Source: Corynebacterium sp. ACRPS (GTDB lineage: Bacteria > Actinomycetota > Actinomycetes > Mycobacteriales > Mycobacteriaceae). Taken from it: a stretch of DNA of 44,244 nt. The stretch is taken from positions 1 to 44,244 of the forward strand of contig NZ_JAKRMY010000018.1 in assembly GCF_022346005.1 (NCBI RefSeq), given 5' to 3'. The stretch's first letter is position 1; the number at the start of each line of letters is the position of its first letter. Both the position numbers and the translations under genes were made by a program. Under the pieces are notes generated by a model, which worked only from the letters and a program-made list of their open reading frames with translations, had not been told where the DNA came from and ran no database searches. Below are positions 1-8,998 of this stretch, one piece after another.

Positions 1-177
1 AACAGCTCAAGCAACGTCAACGGTCCAAACGATAAGCGGGGGTAAAACCGGCTACCGGGCGGCTACCGCCACCCCGGTACCTGGTACCGCCTTACCGGTC
101 CCTAAAACAAGCCCGCGTCACACCTGCCCGGCCCAGTGCGCTAGGCCAAGTCCCGCAACATTTGGCCAGACAACACA
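1..177. other. Non-coding left margin with nested inverted repeats
   Basis: No credible gene is seen. The segment folds into nested arms: GCGGG (36-40) with CCCGC (112-116), GGTAA (41-45) with TTACC (92-96), TACCGG (53-58) with CCGGTA (74-79), and GCGG (59-62) with CCGC (66-69) around a 3-nt loop. GGTACC also occurs twice (76-81 and 83-88). It could be a structured RNA or a 3' end from a gene outside the window. The strand is not determined and I do not recognise a family. Confidence 0.35.
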
Positions 178-179
178 GA

Positions 180-212
180 AACCGGAGCACCTCCTCATGG
201 AGGGCTCCGGTT
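180..212 (-). terminator. Terminator of the secreted Ig-like protein gene
   Basis: A strong hairpin lies about 65 bases beyond the stop of the minus-strand gene. Arms AACCGGAGC (180-188) and GCTCCGGTT (204-212) are extended by CCTCC (190-194) and GGAGG (199-203), with one bulged A and a 4-nt loop. The following minus-strand sequence is T-rich but has no pure T run. Confidence 0.75.
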
Positions 213-275
213 CAGTCACTGTCGGTAGCCTAGTCCGCGCATCAAGCCCGCACTAATCCACTAACTCAGACGAGA

Positions 276-1638
276 TTAGAACTTAAACAGTGAGAAGAAG
301 TTACGCAGCGGTTGCAAGAGGCGAGCGAGGCCTGAGTTCTTGTTGAAGAACTTGGCAACACCTTCCACCAAAGCACCCAAACCAGGAATTACTTCAAAGA
401 CCTTGCCAAACTTAGAGCTGCCTTCTCCAGCACCAGGGCTATCATCAGCGCCCGGAACCGATGGCTGTGCCGGCTTTGTGGAACCGCTGCCTCCCTCTTT
501 GCCCTTGCCATTACCGTTACCAGAGGTCTGGTCGGGTTGCGACTCGCTGCCCTTATCAGCAGCCTTCACAATGAGCCCTACGCTGTTGCTTTCACCGGTT
601 TTCGGATCCGTGACATGAGGGATCGGAGAAACGGATACCTTGTCACCTGCCATTAACTTGACGTCTGCAGGTACATCGATTTCAAACGGGACAAACTCAC
701 CTTCAGGAACTTGGCCCTTCTGTGCAGACTTTTTCTCCAGCTTCACGACGGTTGTCTGAATCCTTCCGCCGGGGAAATAAGCCTCAATTTCCACCTCTTG
801 GCCTGGGTACAAACGAACCTTACCGGTAACCTTTTTGTCTCCTGCCTTGATGTCATTTACTTCCGCGGAAACAGCGAACGGGAATTCGCCTTCAGAGTCC
901 CCAGAATCTGGGCCTTCCTCCTCGGCCACATCCGCAGGTTTAACAACTACTGGTATGGCTTTGCTCTTGCTATCGTCCGGAGCCAAGGAATCATATAGCG
1001 AACTAAAGAGTAGTGTTTCACCTGCCTTTAGGTTAATCCCTTCAGGAACGTCGAATTTAAAGGTGACAGCTTTACCATTAGAGGCTCCACCTTCCTCAGC
1101 AGATTTTCCTTAAGATGTAGGTCCGTAGTTAATGCCCTGAAGTTTGGGAAAGTAACTTGAACTGTCTTCTTTTGACCTGGGAGCAAAACACCGAGCCAGT
1201 GATTTCCCTGTCCCCTGCTTTGACATCATTCACCATTAGAGGAGCCTCTGACTGCTGTCCGCCTTCAGCAGGACCCTTGCCATCATCGTCGGAAGAAATG
1301 CCATTGATCCGCGCTTCCCTGACAACCTCAGAATGTGACAAACGCTTCAACTCTTCTTCAGAATAAAGAGGCGTGTTGTCTTTCCCCAAGAGTTCCCTAG
1401 CTGTCTGTGCCATTTCGCTAACACTTAGCTCAGTGATCTGACCCACACTCAACTTGCAGTTACGCTGCAGATGCTCCGCAACGTTGGCATTGATGCCAGC
1501 ATCGAAATCGACGCCGGCTCGGAAGTTCTGTGCACAGTTAAGATGCTCACCAGTAGCCCAAGCAACTGGGGTAACTGCGGTAGCCACGAGAGATGCAGAG
1601 ATAGCTGCAGAAGCGAGAACACGCTTATTGAGTTTCAT
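276..1638 (-). pseudogene. Secreted two-repeat Ig-like surface protein, broken by two one-base frameshifts
   Basis: The gene starts at ATG 1638 with GGAAGG upstream and encodes a signal peptide (MKLNKRVLAS..., about 31 residues ending AWA), a two-cysteine N-terminal domain, then two tandem Ig-like repeats of about 100 residues. Both repeats carry the pattern VND(V/I)KAGD..(I/V)TG.V..PGQ. An acidic Gly/Ser linker and a hydrophobic tail ending FFSLFKF follow. There is no LPXTG. The reading frame is lost in repeat 1 at an A4 run (plus 1185-1188) and again at a T4 run (plus 1104-1107). Adding one base at each gives a continuous 454-residue protein whose first repeat then aligns with the second. 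An envelope or adhesion role is inferred from architecture only. It may be real decay, phase variation or sequencing error; every other gene in the window is intact. No specific family name is recognised. Confidence 0.8.
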
Positions 1639-2011
1639 ACGAACCTTCCAAGGGGTACTTCGAACTACGGGCCCTGTATGCCACGATGTGCTTTCAAAAA
1701 TGTAAAGCGCGGGCGGACACCGCAGAAAGCGGAATAACACGATCTCTATCGTGCTATTTACGTTTTTAAACGCAAGATTAGTAAACCATATTGCTTTTTA
1801 CCCAAAAGTGTATACCCGAAAAAGTGTGCGAGATCACTTAATGAACACGGCTTTCGTACATGATGTCAAGGCTGACAATGGCGTCCTCGCTAAACAGAGA
1901 CCACCGATTACTTCAGCTTCTCCAGCAAGCCCCACAACAAAGTCCACATCCCCATTTCTTCTTTTATTTTAATTCTTACGCATATTGAACCCACCGATTG
2001 ATAAGTGCGCA
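1639..2011. promoter_or_regulatory. AT-rich upstream region of the Ig-like gene with a perfect palindrome
   Basis: This stretch has no supported gene. At 1738-1753 CACGAT and ATCGTG flank CTCT as a perfect 6-bp inverted repeat, about 100 bases before the minus-strand ATG, a plausible operator position. The rest is AT-rich relative to its neighbours, which together with the frameshifted gene suggests an accessory insertion downstream of ileS. The regulator is unknown. Confidence 0.35.
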
Positions 2012-2057
2012 AAGCGGCCCAGTCGAACGCTGTAGATAGCATCCGGCCGGGCCGCTT
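2012..2057 (-). terminator. Terminator of ileS
   Basis: AAGCGGCCC (2012-2020) pairs with GGGCCGCTT (2049-2057), a 9-bp perfect stem with a 28-nt interior. It starts 20 bases after the ileS stop on the minus strand. The tail after the stem is only weakly T-rich. Confidence 0.65.
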
Positions 2058-2077
2058 AACGTTTAGCCTGTGTGCTC

Positions 2078-5000
2078 TTAGTTCTTGGCTACGGTGGCGG
2101 TGACTCCGGTGAGGATATCGTGGGCATCGGCAAGCTGCTCGGTGACTACGGAGAACTCCGTAGCCAGCACCTCGCCAGCGATGGTGTCAGCGTGACGCAG
2201 CGCCCACTCCTTCTTTTCTTCGGGCACGGAAAGGACCACGGAGATGCGGTCAGATACGTCGAAGCCGGAGTTCTTGCGGGCATCCTGCAAGCCACGGATG
2301 ACATCGGCGGCCCAGCCTTCGGCCTCGAGCTCTTCGGTAACCTCGGTATCCAGGACGACGAGGCCATCCAGGCCCTCGATGCGGGCCGTGGAGTCCGGGT
2401 TCGCCGCCTGCAAACGCTCGGTGTATTCCTCAGGGCTCAAGACGATGTCCCCGTCAACCACGACCTCATCGCCGCGACGCTCGTAGTTGCCCGCCTTAAG
2501 ATTCTTGATGGCCCGCTGGACATCCTTGCCCAAGCGCGGGCCGGCAACCTTGGCGTTGCAGACCACCTGGAAGGTACCGACGGAATCGACATCGTCAGTA
2601 AGCTCAACCTCTTTGACATTGACCTCGTCGCGGATGATGTCGGCGAAGTCCGCTAGGCTCTGCGAACCCGCGAAGGCCACGGTGAGCTTCGGCAGCGGCA
2701 GGCGGTTGCGCAGCTTATTGGCCTTGCGCACCGAGGACGCAGCCGATGCCACCGCGCGGGTAGCGTCCATGGCAGACACCAGGTCCGCATCCGCGGGGTA
2801 GTCCTCGGCCTTGGGGAAATCAGCCAGGTGGACGGAGCGCTCACCGGTCAGGCCGCGGTAGATGACCTCGGCGACGTGCGGAAGCAACGGGGCAACCACG
2901 CACGTGGTGGTCTCCAACACGGTGTAGAGGGTATTGAAGGCCTCCGGGTTGGCATCCTCGCCGCCCCAGAAGCGATCGCGGGAGCGGCGGACGTACCAGT
3001 TGGTCAGCACGTCAGCGAAAAGGCGCACCTCTTCGGTGGCGGTGGCGATATCGGTCCCCGCCAGCGCTGCATCGACGTTGGCCACAAGGTCGTGGGTCTT
3101 AGCCAGGATGTAGCGGTCGAGCACGTGCGTGGAGCTCGTATCGAACTTCGCCTCCTGCTCGGCGTAGAGCTGCAGGAAGGTGTACGCATTCCAGATGGGA
3201 AGCAGCGCCTGGCGCACGCCCTCGCGGATACCCTGCTCGGTAACGATGAGGTTGCCGCCGCGCAGGATGGGCGAGGACATCAGGAACCAGCGCATGGCAT
3301 CGGAACCATCGCGGTCAAAGACCTCGTTGACATCCGGGTAGTTGCCCTTGGACTTGGACATCTTAAGCCCGTCATTGCCCAAGACGATGCCGTGGGCCAC
3401 GACCTTCTTGAATGCCGGGCGATCAAAGAGCGCAGTGGACAGCACGTGCAGCAGGTAGAACCAACCGCGGGTTTGCCCGGAGTACTCCACGATGAAGTCC
3501 GCCGGCGAGTGGGTTTCAAACCACTCCTTATTTTCAAACGGGTAGTGCTTTTGCGCAAACGGCATGGAGCCGGATTCGAACCAGCAGTCCAGCACGTCCG
3601 GCACGCGGCGCATCGTGGACTTACCGGTGGGATCATCCGGGTTGGGGCGGGTCAGCTCATCGATGTGCGGGCGGTGCAGCGACTCCGGGCGCTTGCCGAA
3701 GTCCCTCTCCAGCTCATCCAAAGAGCCGTAGACGTCCATGCGCGGGTACTCGTCATTATCGGACATCCACACTGGGATGGGCGCGCCCCAGTAGCGGGTG
3801 CGGGAGATATTCCAGTCGCGGGCGCCTTCCAGCCACTTGCCAAATTGGCCATCGCGGATGTGCTCCGGCAGCCACTCGATCTTGTTGTGGTTAAGCTCCA
3901 CCATGCGATCGCGGAATTCGGTGACCTTCACAAACCATGCGGGCAGCGCCATGTAGATAAGCGGCTCGCCCGAGCGCCAAGAGTGCGGGTAGGAGTGCTC
4001 GATGGTGACGTGGCGCACCACTCGCCCAGCGGCCTTGAGGTCCTTGATGATGGACTTATTCGCATCGAAGACCAGCTGACCCTCGTACGGCGGCACCTGG
4101 GAGGTGAACTTACCGTCCTCATCCACTGGGACCACCAACTCGATGTCGTACTCGTTGGTGGTATTCATATCGTCTTCACCAAAGGCGGGCGACTGGTGGA
4201 CAACACCCGTACCGTCTTCGGTGGTGACGTAGTCCGCCAACAGTACCTGGTAGGCATTGCGCAGGTCTGGGAAAAATCCGAAGATCGGCTCGTACTTAAA
4301 GCCCTCAAGCTGCGCGCCGGTGAAGGTGCCCAGCACCTGCGCCTCACCCAGCTCCTTTTCCAGGGTACCCAGCAGGTTTTCAGCCATGATGAACGTGCGG
4401 CCAGCGAATTCGCCGTCGGTGGCCTTAAATAGTGCGTAAGAGACCTCCGGGTGAACCGCCAGCGCCTCGTTGGACGGCAGGGTCCAGGGGGTGGTGGTCC
4501 AGGCGAGGAAGGAGGCATCGGCAAGCGCGGGGTAATCCGCCAATGTCTTCTCCGCCGCGGTGCCCTCGCGAGCACCTGCGACCGGGAAAGTCACAGTCAA
4601 GGTGGGATCCTGGCGCATCTTATAGGAATCATCCAAGCGCGTTTCCTGGTTGGACAAGGAGGTATGCTCCGCCCAAGAGTAAGGCAGAACGCGGAAGCCC
4701 TTGTAGATTAGGCCCTTGTCATACAGCTCCTTGAAGGCCCACATGACCGATTCCATGAAGTTGATATCCATGGTCTTGTAGCCATTATCAAAGTCCACCC
4801 AGCGCGCCTGGCGGTTAACGTAATCTTCCCACTCATCGGTGTATTCCAGCACCGACTTAGCGCAGTACTCGTTGAACTTGTCCAGGCCCATGTCCTCGAT
4901 CTGGGCTTTATCGGTGATCCCGAGCTGCTTTTCTGCCTCCAGCTCCGCGGGCAAGCCGTGGGTATCCCAGCCGAAGACGCGGGGGACGTAATTTCCGGCC

Positions 5001-5242
5001 ATCGTGCGGTAACGCGGCACGATATCCTTCACGTATCCGGTCAACAGGTGGCCGTAGTGCGGCAGGCCATTGGCAAAGGGAGGGCCGTCATAAAAGATGT
5101 ATTCGGGGCAGTCCTTGGTCTTTTCCAAAGAAGCCTGGAACGTATCGTCCTGCTTCCAGTACTTCTGGACTTCTTCTTCCATGTCCGGGAAGCGGCTCGA
5201 GCCGCCGGTCATATCGACCTTGGGGTAAATCTTTTTCACCAT
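2078..5242 (-). CDS. ileS: Isoleucyl-tRNA synthetase
   Basis: This is a cytoplasmic class I aminoacyl-tRNA synthetase of 1054 residues that charges tRNA-Ile with isoleucine. The HIGH motif appears as HYGH (residues 62-65, within [16 protein letters not shown]) and the KMSKS loop as [10 protein letters not shown] near residue 626. The large editing (CP1) domain lies between them, and a tRNA-anticodon-binding domain and long C-terminal extension follow. The length fits the long-type IleRS of actinobacteria. The ATG at 5242 has GAAGGAAG five bases upstream and the T-box leader ends at this start, so the start is secure. It is transcribed alone, with its own promoter and terminator, and is controlled by uncharged tRNA-Ile at the level of translation. 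Confidence 0.98.
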   Translation of the reverse strand: MVKKIYPKVDMTGGSSRFPDMEEEVQKYWKQDDTFQASLEKTKDCPEYIFYDGPPFANGLPHYGHLLTGYVKDIVPRYRTMAGNYVPRVFGWDTHGLPAELEAEKQLGITDKAQIEDMGLDKFNEYCAKSVLEYTDEWEDYVNRQARWVDFDNGYKTMDINFMESVMWAFKELYDKGLIYKGFRVLPYSWAEHTSLSNQETRLDDSYKMRQDPTLTVTFPVAGAREGTAAEKTLADYPALADASFLAWTTTPWTLPSNEALAVHPEVSYALFKATDGEFAGRTFIMAENLLGTLEKELGEAQVLGTFTGAQLEGFKYEPIFGFFPDLRNAYQVLLADYVTTEDGTGVVHQSPAFGEDDMNTTNEYDIELVVPVDEDGKFTSQVPPYEGQLVFDANKSIIKDLKAAGRVVRHVTIEHSYPHSWRSGEPLIYMALPAWFVKVTEFRDRMVELNHNKIEWLPEHIRDGQFGKWLEGARDWNISRTRYWGAPIPVWMSDNDEYPRMDVYGSLDELERDFGKRPESLHRPHIDELTRPNPDDPTGKSTMRRVPDVLDCWFESGSMPFAQKHYPFENKEWFETHSPADFIVEYSGQTRGWFYLLHVLSTALFDRPAFKKVVAHGIVLGNDGLKMSKSKGNYPDVNEVFDRDGSDAMRWFLMSSPILRGGNLIVTEQGIREGVRQALLPIWNAYTFLQLYAEQEAKFDTSSTHVLDRYILAKTHDLVANVDAALAGTDIATATEEVRLFADVLTNWYVRRSRDRFWGGEDANPEAFNTLYTVLETTTCVVAPLLPHVAEVIYRGLTGERSVHLADFPKAEDYPADADLVSAMDATRAVASAASSVRKANKLRNRLPLPKLTVAFAGSQSLADFADIIRDEVNVKEVELTDDVDSVGTFQVVCNAKVAGPRLGKDVQRAIKNLKAGNYERRGDEVVVDGDIVLSPEEYTERLQAANPDSTARIEGLDGLVVLDTEVTEELEAEGWAADVIRGLQDARKNSGFDVSDRISVVLSVPEEKKEWALRHADTIAGEVLATEFSVVTEQLADAHDILTGVTATVAKN

Positions 5243-5427
5243 TGTCTTCCTTCACGCTATAACTTGATGCAGGGACGGGCCAGTGGCTCGCGGTACCACC
5301 CTGCTTGAGCTGAAAGCTCCGCTTCATTTCGGTGAAGGAGATAACGGTCCCACCCGTTCAGTTCTACTGAGCCTTATGACCGTTCTTCTGAATTGCTCCC
5401 CCGGTGATGGCCGGATCATCGCATGTG
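5243..5427 (-). promoter_or_regulatory. T-box leader (translational, isoleucine) of ileS
   Basis: The leader carries the canonical T-box AGGGTGGTACCGCG (plus 5289-5302) and downstream CGTCCCTGC, so GCAGGG and CCCTGC can form the antisequestrator helix. The 5' part has a short hairpin with GATG and CATC arms and an ATC triplet at about 5414-5416, a good Ile specifier. TCCTTCAC (5332-5339) is perfectly complementary to GTGAAGGA (5248-5255), which contains the ileS Shine-Dalgarno. No intrinsic terminator is seen, so control is by ribosome-site sequestration, as known for actinobacterial ileS T-boxes. Confidence 0.93.
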
Positions 5428-5433
5428 CCCGCC

Positions 5434-5463
5434 AGTATAGCGCCACACGAACGCTGTGCACAA
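5434..5463 (-). promoter_or_regulatory. ileS promoter
   Basis: Minus-strand TTGTGC (5463-5458), an 18-base spacer and TATACT (5439-5434). The predicted start near 5427 matches the 5' end of the T-box leader. Confidence 0.65.
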
Positions 5464-5466
5464 AAG

Positions 5467-5475
5467 TTATCCACA
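5467..5475 (+). other. Perfect DnaA-box 9-mer
   Basis: TTATCCACA, identical to the DnaA-box consensus, lies in the ileS/HNH divergent intergenic region just upstream of the ileS -35. A second copy lies inside the HNH gene at 6410-6418. About 0.3 copies are expected by chance in a window this size, so the meaning is uncertain. Confidence 0.3.
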
Positions 5476-5514
5476 GGTAGAAATTTTCCTGTTGTACGCG
5501 GTTGTGCGTGGCCA

Positions 5515-5527
5515 TAGATTATGAAGC
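5515..5527 (+). promoter_or_regulatory. Leaderless promoter of the HNH gene
   Basis: TAGATT (5515-5520) is followed by 7 bases and then the ATG at 5528, so transcription would start at or next to the start codon. No Shine-Dalgarno is visible. Confidence 0.55.
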
Positions 5528-6526
5528 ATGACCGCGCTCGAGAATTACTTAGCAGCTATGGCCCCGGGGATGGATATTGTCGCCGGGTGCACTGGCCTGT
5601 CTGAGGACGATCTGCGGGCGCATGGCGCGCCGGAGCACACGGCGCGGGAGCTTATCCTGCTCAAAGAGGCTTATTGCGGAAACACCAAATTCACCGGCCG
5701 GCGCCGGCGAGCCATGGACGGTGCCCGGCGCAATGGCCATTCCATCGTGGCGTTGTCCATCATCGAAAAGTATGCCCGCAAGATGCCCACGCTTTTCGAT
5801 GCCTGGCTTCTCCGCGAGCAGCTCTGCACCACCAACGCCGGCACGGCGGATCTAGAAAAACTGGCAAAATCCAAGCTACCTGCGAAAAAGAAGAAGGTTA
5901 AGCCTGGGGTGCGCATCATTCGCCGCAAGAACGCGCCGTGGACCCTGGCCATCGATGCGCGTTCCTCGCTTATTGCGGATCTTCATGCCGCGCTAAAAGA
6001 GAGCGGCAAGGAGCCGCTCGAGGCAGTGGAACAGACCTTTTTCGGCGGCGGCTCCGCCGTAAAGACCACGGTGATGACCAATGTCCTGGTCAACCTGGAT
6101 GACTACGTGCGCATCATCAACGGCGATGGCGAGGAAATCCAGCTCCAAATGACCAATGGCGCTACTCTTACCGGCGCCGAGTACCTCGAGCGCGCGCTGA
6201 AGGAACGCGGGCTGATTACCCTCATTAGTCCCTATGAGGGAGCGGTGAACCTGTACCGCACGGAGCGCTTCGCCAATGCGAAACAACGCCTGATGGCCGC
6301 GGCAGAAAACCCAATCTGCCCGTGGCCGCGGTGCAACAAGCCCGCAGACGAATGTCAGATTCATCATTTGGAGCCGTGGTTGCACGGTGGGTTGACCAAC
6401 ATAGGTAACTTATCCACAGCCTGCGCCTACCACAACGGGGTCAACGACGATGACCCCAATGCCCCGCCACTGCGCGGGCACCTCGTTCGCCGGAATGGGA
6501 CGATCAGGTGGGAGCCCCCAGATTAG
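5528..6526 (+). CDS. HNH endonuclease domain protein
   Basis: This 332-residue protein has a C-terminal HNH nuclease fold. The visible signature is CPWPRC...C..HH, then a Gly-rich turn, N-x-x-N-L, and a final C-x-x-H (roughly residues 263-303), giving two Cys pairs for a structural metal and His residues for catalysis. The N-terminal 200 residues are helical, with a Lys-rich stretch around residue 120, and resemble the HNH proteins scattered as paralogues in corynebacterial genomes. It is a lone gene, divergent from ileS, with a leaderless promoter. The substrate is unknown. It could be a domesticated or mobile nuclease; no terminal repeats or partner genes are visible. Confidence 0.8.
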   Translation: MTALENYLAAMAPGMDIVAGCTGLSEDDLRAHGAPEHTARELILLKEAYCGNTKFTGRRRRAMDGARRNGHSIVALSIIEKYARKMPTLFDAWLLREQLCTTNAGTADLEKLAKSKLPAKKKKVKPGVRIIRRKNAPWTLAIDARSSLIADLHAALKESGKEPLEAVEQTFFGGGSAVKTTVMTNVLVNLDDYVRIINGDGEEIQLQMTNGATLTGAEYLERALKERGLITLISPYEGAVNLYRTERFANAKQRLMAAAENPICPWPRCNKPADECQIHHLEPWLHGGLTNIGNLSTACAYHNGVNDDDPNAPPLRGHLVRRNGTIRWEPPD

Positions 6527-6862
6527 TTAGATCTTTTACGGGGGTTCGTGGCGGGTCCCCGGAGGGGACCGCCGCAGGAACGGGATTCAGGAACCGGACG
6601 CGGGTTCCGAGGGATCCGAGGAAACCGCGATCCGGTAAACCGCAGATGGTGCGGATGATTGCGGGCGGTGCGGGCAGTTGGGGTGGTGCGGTTAGTGCGG
6701 CTGGCACTGGCGTTGGACCCCACCGGCTAGACGAGGCGCCGCCGTGCGCCTAATTTGGCATGCCGCAATGGCGGGAGCTGATACTTCTGACGGAACATGG
6801 CCGAATCTACCCCAGCCTGACCCAGCCGGATCAAGGCTGAGCGATCCTGGACGGCTCTGGGC
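6527..6862. other. GC-rich intergenic region with small inverted repeats
   Basis: No convincing gene is present, and open frames here look like random GC-rich translation. GGTCCCC (6554-6560) and GGGGACC (6564-6570) form a 7-bp stem with a 3-nt loop just after the HNH stop and may serve as its transcription end, though no T run follows. GAACC (6590-6594) and GGTTC form a weaker second hairpin nearby. Nothing else is recognised. Confidence 0.4.
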
Positions 6863-7069
6863 CTAGTTCTGTTTCCAGCCTTGGGACAGGTCTTCTTCAA
6901 GGGCGTTATTATCCGCACGGTACTTGCGCGCCCAGTCGATAATAAACAACACGATGCCGGAGCCCGCTGCGATGAAGACAAGGTACAACGCCCAATCGGC
7001 GGTGTTTAAGACATACATCACCAAAGCCACGAAGGCCACAAGGGCAAGGACGAGGGCAGCAACGAGCAT
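6863..7069 (-). CDS. Small two-helix membrane protein
   Basis: This 68-residue protein is almost entirely two hydrophobic helices (about residues 1-22 and 27-46) followed by a charged cytoplasmic tail beginning ARKYRADNN. An AGGA Shine-Dalgarno lies 7 bases before the ATG. It sits just downstream of divIVA, a position conserved in Corynebacterium, but the divIVA terminator separates the two. Its function is unknown. Conservation near a polar-growth gene makes an envelope role possible; the sequence does not show one. Confidence 0.75.
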   Translation of the reverse strand: MLVAALVLALVAFVALVMYVLNTADWALYLVFIAAGSGIVLFIIDWARKYRADNNALEEDLSQGWKQN

Positions 7070-7138
7070 GTCAGTTCCTCTCAGAGGGGGTAAAAGTAGC
7101 TATGGGAACAATCATAGCGAGGTGGATAAAACCACAAT

Positions 7139-7170
7139 AGCGCCCACTCCCCTAGAGGCGTGGGCGCTAC
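7139..7170 (-). terminator. Terminator of divIVA
   Basis: TAGCGCCCAC (7139-7148) and GTGGGCGCTA (7161-7170) form a 10-bp perfect stem with a 12-nt loop. On the minus strand it is followed by TTGTGGTTTTATCC, a T-rich tail. It lies 39 bases after the divIVA stop. Confidence 0.85.
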
Positions 7171-7208
7171 GGGTAACTATTTTGGCTTAGTTACTGCCAA
7201 CCGGCTAC

Positions 7209-8405
7209 TTAGTTCTTGCCGGCATCGCCGTTTGGTGCGGCGGTTCCGCGGGTCTCGAGCTCTTCCAGCTGGGACTCGAGGAGGGTCTTCAAGCGGGTAC
7301 GGTACTCGCGCTCGAAGGTGCGCAGCTCGGAGATGCGCGCCTCCAAGGCGGTCTGCTGCTGCTTGACGGTGTTCATGACTTCGGTGTGCTTCTTCTCGGC
7401 ATCGGCCTGCAGCGATGCGGCCTTCTCCTCCGCCTGGCGAATCTGCGCCTCGGCGCGGGAGGAAGCATCGGACTCGGTCTGCTGAGCCTTCTCCTCTGCC
7501 TCAGAAACCAGCTTCTTGGAGCGGGTTTCTGCATCCTGCACCTGAGCGTCGTACTTCTTCTGCGCCTCGGCAAGCTGTGCCTTAGAACGAGAGTCGGCAT
7601 CAGAAAGCTGCTTTTCTGCGGCCGTGCGGGCCTCGGTCAGCATGGACTCAGACTCGGCGCGAGCCTCAGAGGTCAGGCGATCCGCCATCTCCTGGGCCAA
7701 GCCCAGCACACGCGCTGCCTGCATGTGGGTATCAGGGGTAGCCAGGCCGTCTGCACCCTGTGCTGCACCAGCACCTGCGGCGGCCGCTGCGGCGCTGGAG
7801 GCGGCCGAGTTGGAGGAACCAGCGGCAGAAGCGGACTTCTTCAGGTTCTCATTCTCGCGCTGGGAAGACTCCAGCTTCTCCTTGGCCTGCTTAGCCTCTG
7901 CGCGAGCCTCCTCGGCTTCCTTCTTGGCCTTTGCTGCCTCGTCGCGAGCAGCCTTAAGCTCGGCGGTATTAGCGGCGGCGGTAGCACCCGCTGCGGTGGC
8001 ATCGGCACCGCTTTCCTTGACCTTTGCGGCCTCGGCCTGGGCGGCCTTTACCTGCTCCTGGGCCTTCTTGGTTTCTTCCTTAGCGCGAGAGACCTCGGAC
8101 TTGGAATCTGCCAACTTGGTTTCATATTCAGCACGCAGCTTGGCCTCAATCTCCTTGCGCAGAGCTTCTTCATCTGCACCGGAGGTTGCGGCGGCTGCGG
8201 CACCAGCCCCTGCTCCGCCGGCCTTGGCGCCTGAGCTAAGATCGCTCACCTGCGCCTGCAGGTCTTCGTTCTCATCCTGCAGTTGGGCAAGGGCGTCCTC
8301 AACGAGGTCGAGGAACTGATCTACCTCATCCTCGTTGTAGCCACGCTTGCCAATCGGCGGCTTGCTGAACGCGACGTTGTGTACATCAGCTGGTGACAGT
8401 GGCAT
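7209..8405 (-). CDS. divIVA: Polar growth organiser DivIVA/Wag31
   Basis: DivIVA marks curved membrane at the cell poles and septum and recruits the elongation machinery, the main driver of growth in this genus. This 398-residue protein begins with the conserved lipid-binding segment ([20 protein letters not shown], then [22 protein letters not shown]). A very long Ala/Glu/Lys/Arg-rich coiled coil continues to residue 375, interrupted near residues 70-80 and 200-225 by Ala/Gly-rich stretches that are likely flexible. The C-terminal coil is the expected tetramerisation region. It has its own promoter region and terminator, so it is probably transcribed separately from ftsZ. Confidence 0.97.
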   Translation of the reverse strand: MPLSPADVHNVAFSKPPIGKRGYNEDEVDQFLDLVEDALAQLQDENEDLQAQVSDLSSGAKAGGAGAGAAAAATSGADEEALRKEIEAKLRAEYETKLADSKSEVSRAKEETKKAQEQVKAAQAEAAKVKESGADATAAGATAAANTAELKAARDEAAKAKKEAEEARAEAKQAKEKLESSQRENENLKKSASAAGSSNSAASSAAAAAAGAGAAQGADGLATPDTHMQAARVLGLAQEMADRLTSEARAESESMLTEARTAAEKQLSDADSRSKAQLAEAQKKYDAQVQDAETRSKKLVSEAEEKAQQTESDASSRAEAQIRQAEEKAASLQADAEKKHTEVMNTVKQQQTALEARISELRTFEREYRTRLKTLLESQLEELETRGTAAPNGDAGKN

Positions 8406-8544
8406 GACTTGTCTTCCCCTTCGAGTTGATAGAACCCCGGAGGTTCCAGGGCCTTAGGAGCTGCGGTTCCAGTTTATCTAAACCTTCCCCACAAAGTTAT
8501 ATGTGGTTCATGATACGGATTATCGCATTTTATTGTAACCGAAA

Positions 8545-8560
8545 GTCCACAATAATGGAC
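8545..8560. promoter_or_regulatory. Inverted repeat upstream of divIVA
   Basis: GTCCA (8545-8549) and TGGAC (8556-8560) flank 6 bases, about 140 bases before the divIVA start. TAAAAT and TACAAT -10-like hexamers lie just downstream on the minus strand. It is a candidate operator; the regulator is unknown. Confidence 0.3.
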
Positions 8561-8613
8561 GTAACGCTGACTCTCAATGTCTACCACAGGTTACGGGGTG
8601 ATGCGGGGTCGTC

Positions 8614-8904
8614 CTACAAGAAAATTACCTGCAGGAAAAGCGTCAGGAACGACAGGATGAAAAACAGCACTAAGACGGAAACATCTAGCGCGATTCCACC
8701 CATCTGCAGCGGAGGAATGACCCGGCGCAGCGCCTTGACCGGCGGATCCGTGATGGCGAAAAGGGGCTCAGCGATGATCATGAACCAGCGCGGCGGGTTG
8801 AATTGCCGCGAGAAAGATTGAATCATCTCAATAATAATCCGGGCGATCAATACCCATGTATAAACCCTCACCAAGAAGATGAGAATAATTCCAATTTCAG
8901 TCAC
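8614..8904 (-). CDS. YggT family membrane protein
   Basis: This 96-residue integral membrane protein has two helices (residues 3-23 and 72-94) flanking the conserved RQFNPPRWFMIIAEPLFAITDPPVKALRR region, typical of YggT. In Gram-positive bacteria yggT lies between sepF and divIVA, as here, and is linked to division or envelope function; its biochemical role is not established. The GTG start at 8904 has no Shine-Dalgarno but is preceded by TAGGCT (plus 8913-8918) with 8 bases between, so a leaderless transcript is likely. Confidence 0.92.
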   Translation of the reverse strand: MTEIGIILIFLVRVYTWVLIARIIIEMIQSFSRQFNPPRWFMIIAEPLFAITDPPVKALRRVIPPLQMGGIALDVSVLVLFFILSFLTLFLQVIFL

Positions 8905-8927
8905 GATTACTCAGCCTATCGAATAGT

Positions 8928-8961
8928 CCCCCGCACGTGCGCATTGCGCACCGTACGGGGG
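8928..8961. terminator. Long GC-rich hairpin between sepF and yggT
   Basis: CCCCCG (8928-8933) pairs with CGGGGG (8956-8961). Inside, ACGTGCGC pairs with GCGCACCGT with one bulge, around a 3-nt loop. It lies 38 bases past the sepF stop. There is no T run on the minus strand, so it may weaken read-through or stabilise the sepF 3' end rather than terminate fully. Confidence 0.5.
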
Positions 8962-8998
8962 TTAATGGGATGTGCGTCGTTTTACCTAGCCCGCGAAC

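Noticed and set aside
2828..4432. 534-codon plus-strand open frame opposite ileS
   Set aside because: It is a long antisense frame produced by high-GC codon bias over a certain ileS gene, with no family match.
5528..6526. HNH gene as part of an IscB/OMEGA or intron element
   Set aside because: There is no RuvC-like domain, no intron ends, and the flanking sequence does not show the expected guide RNA structure.
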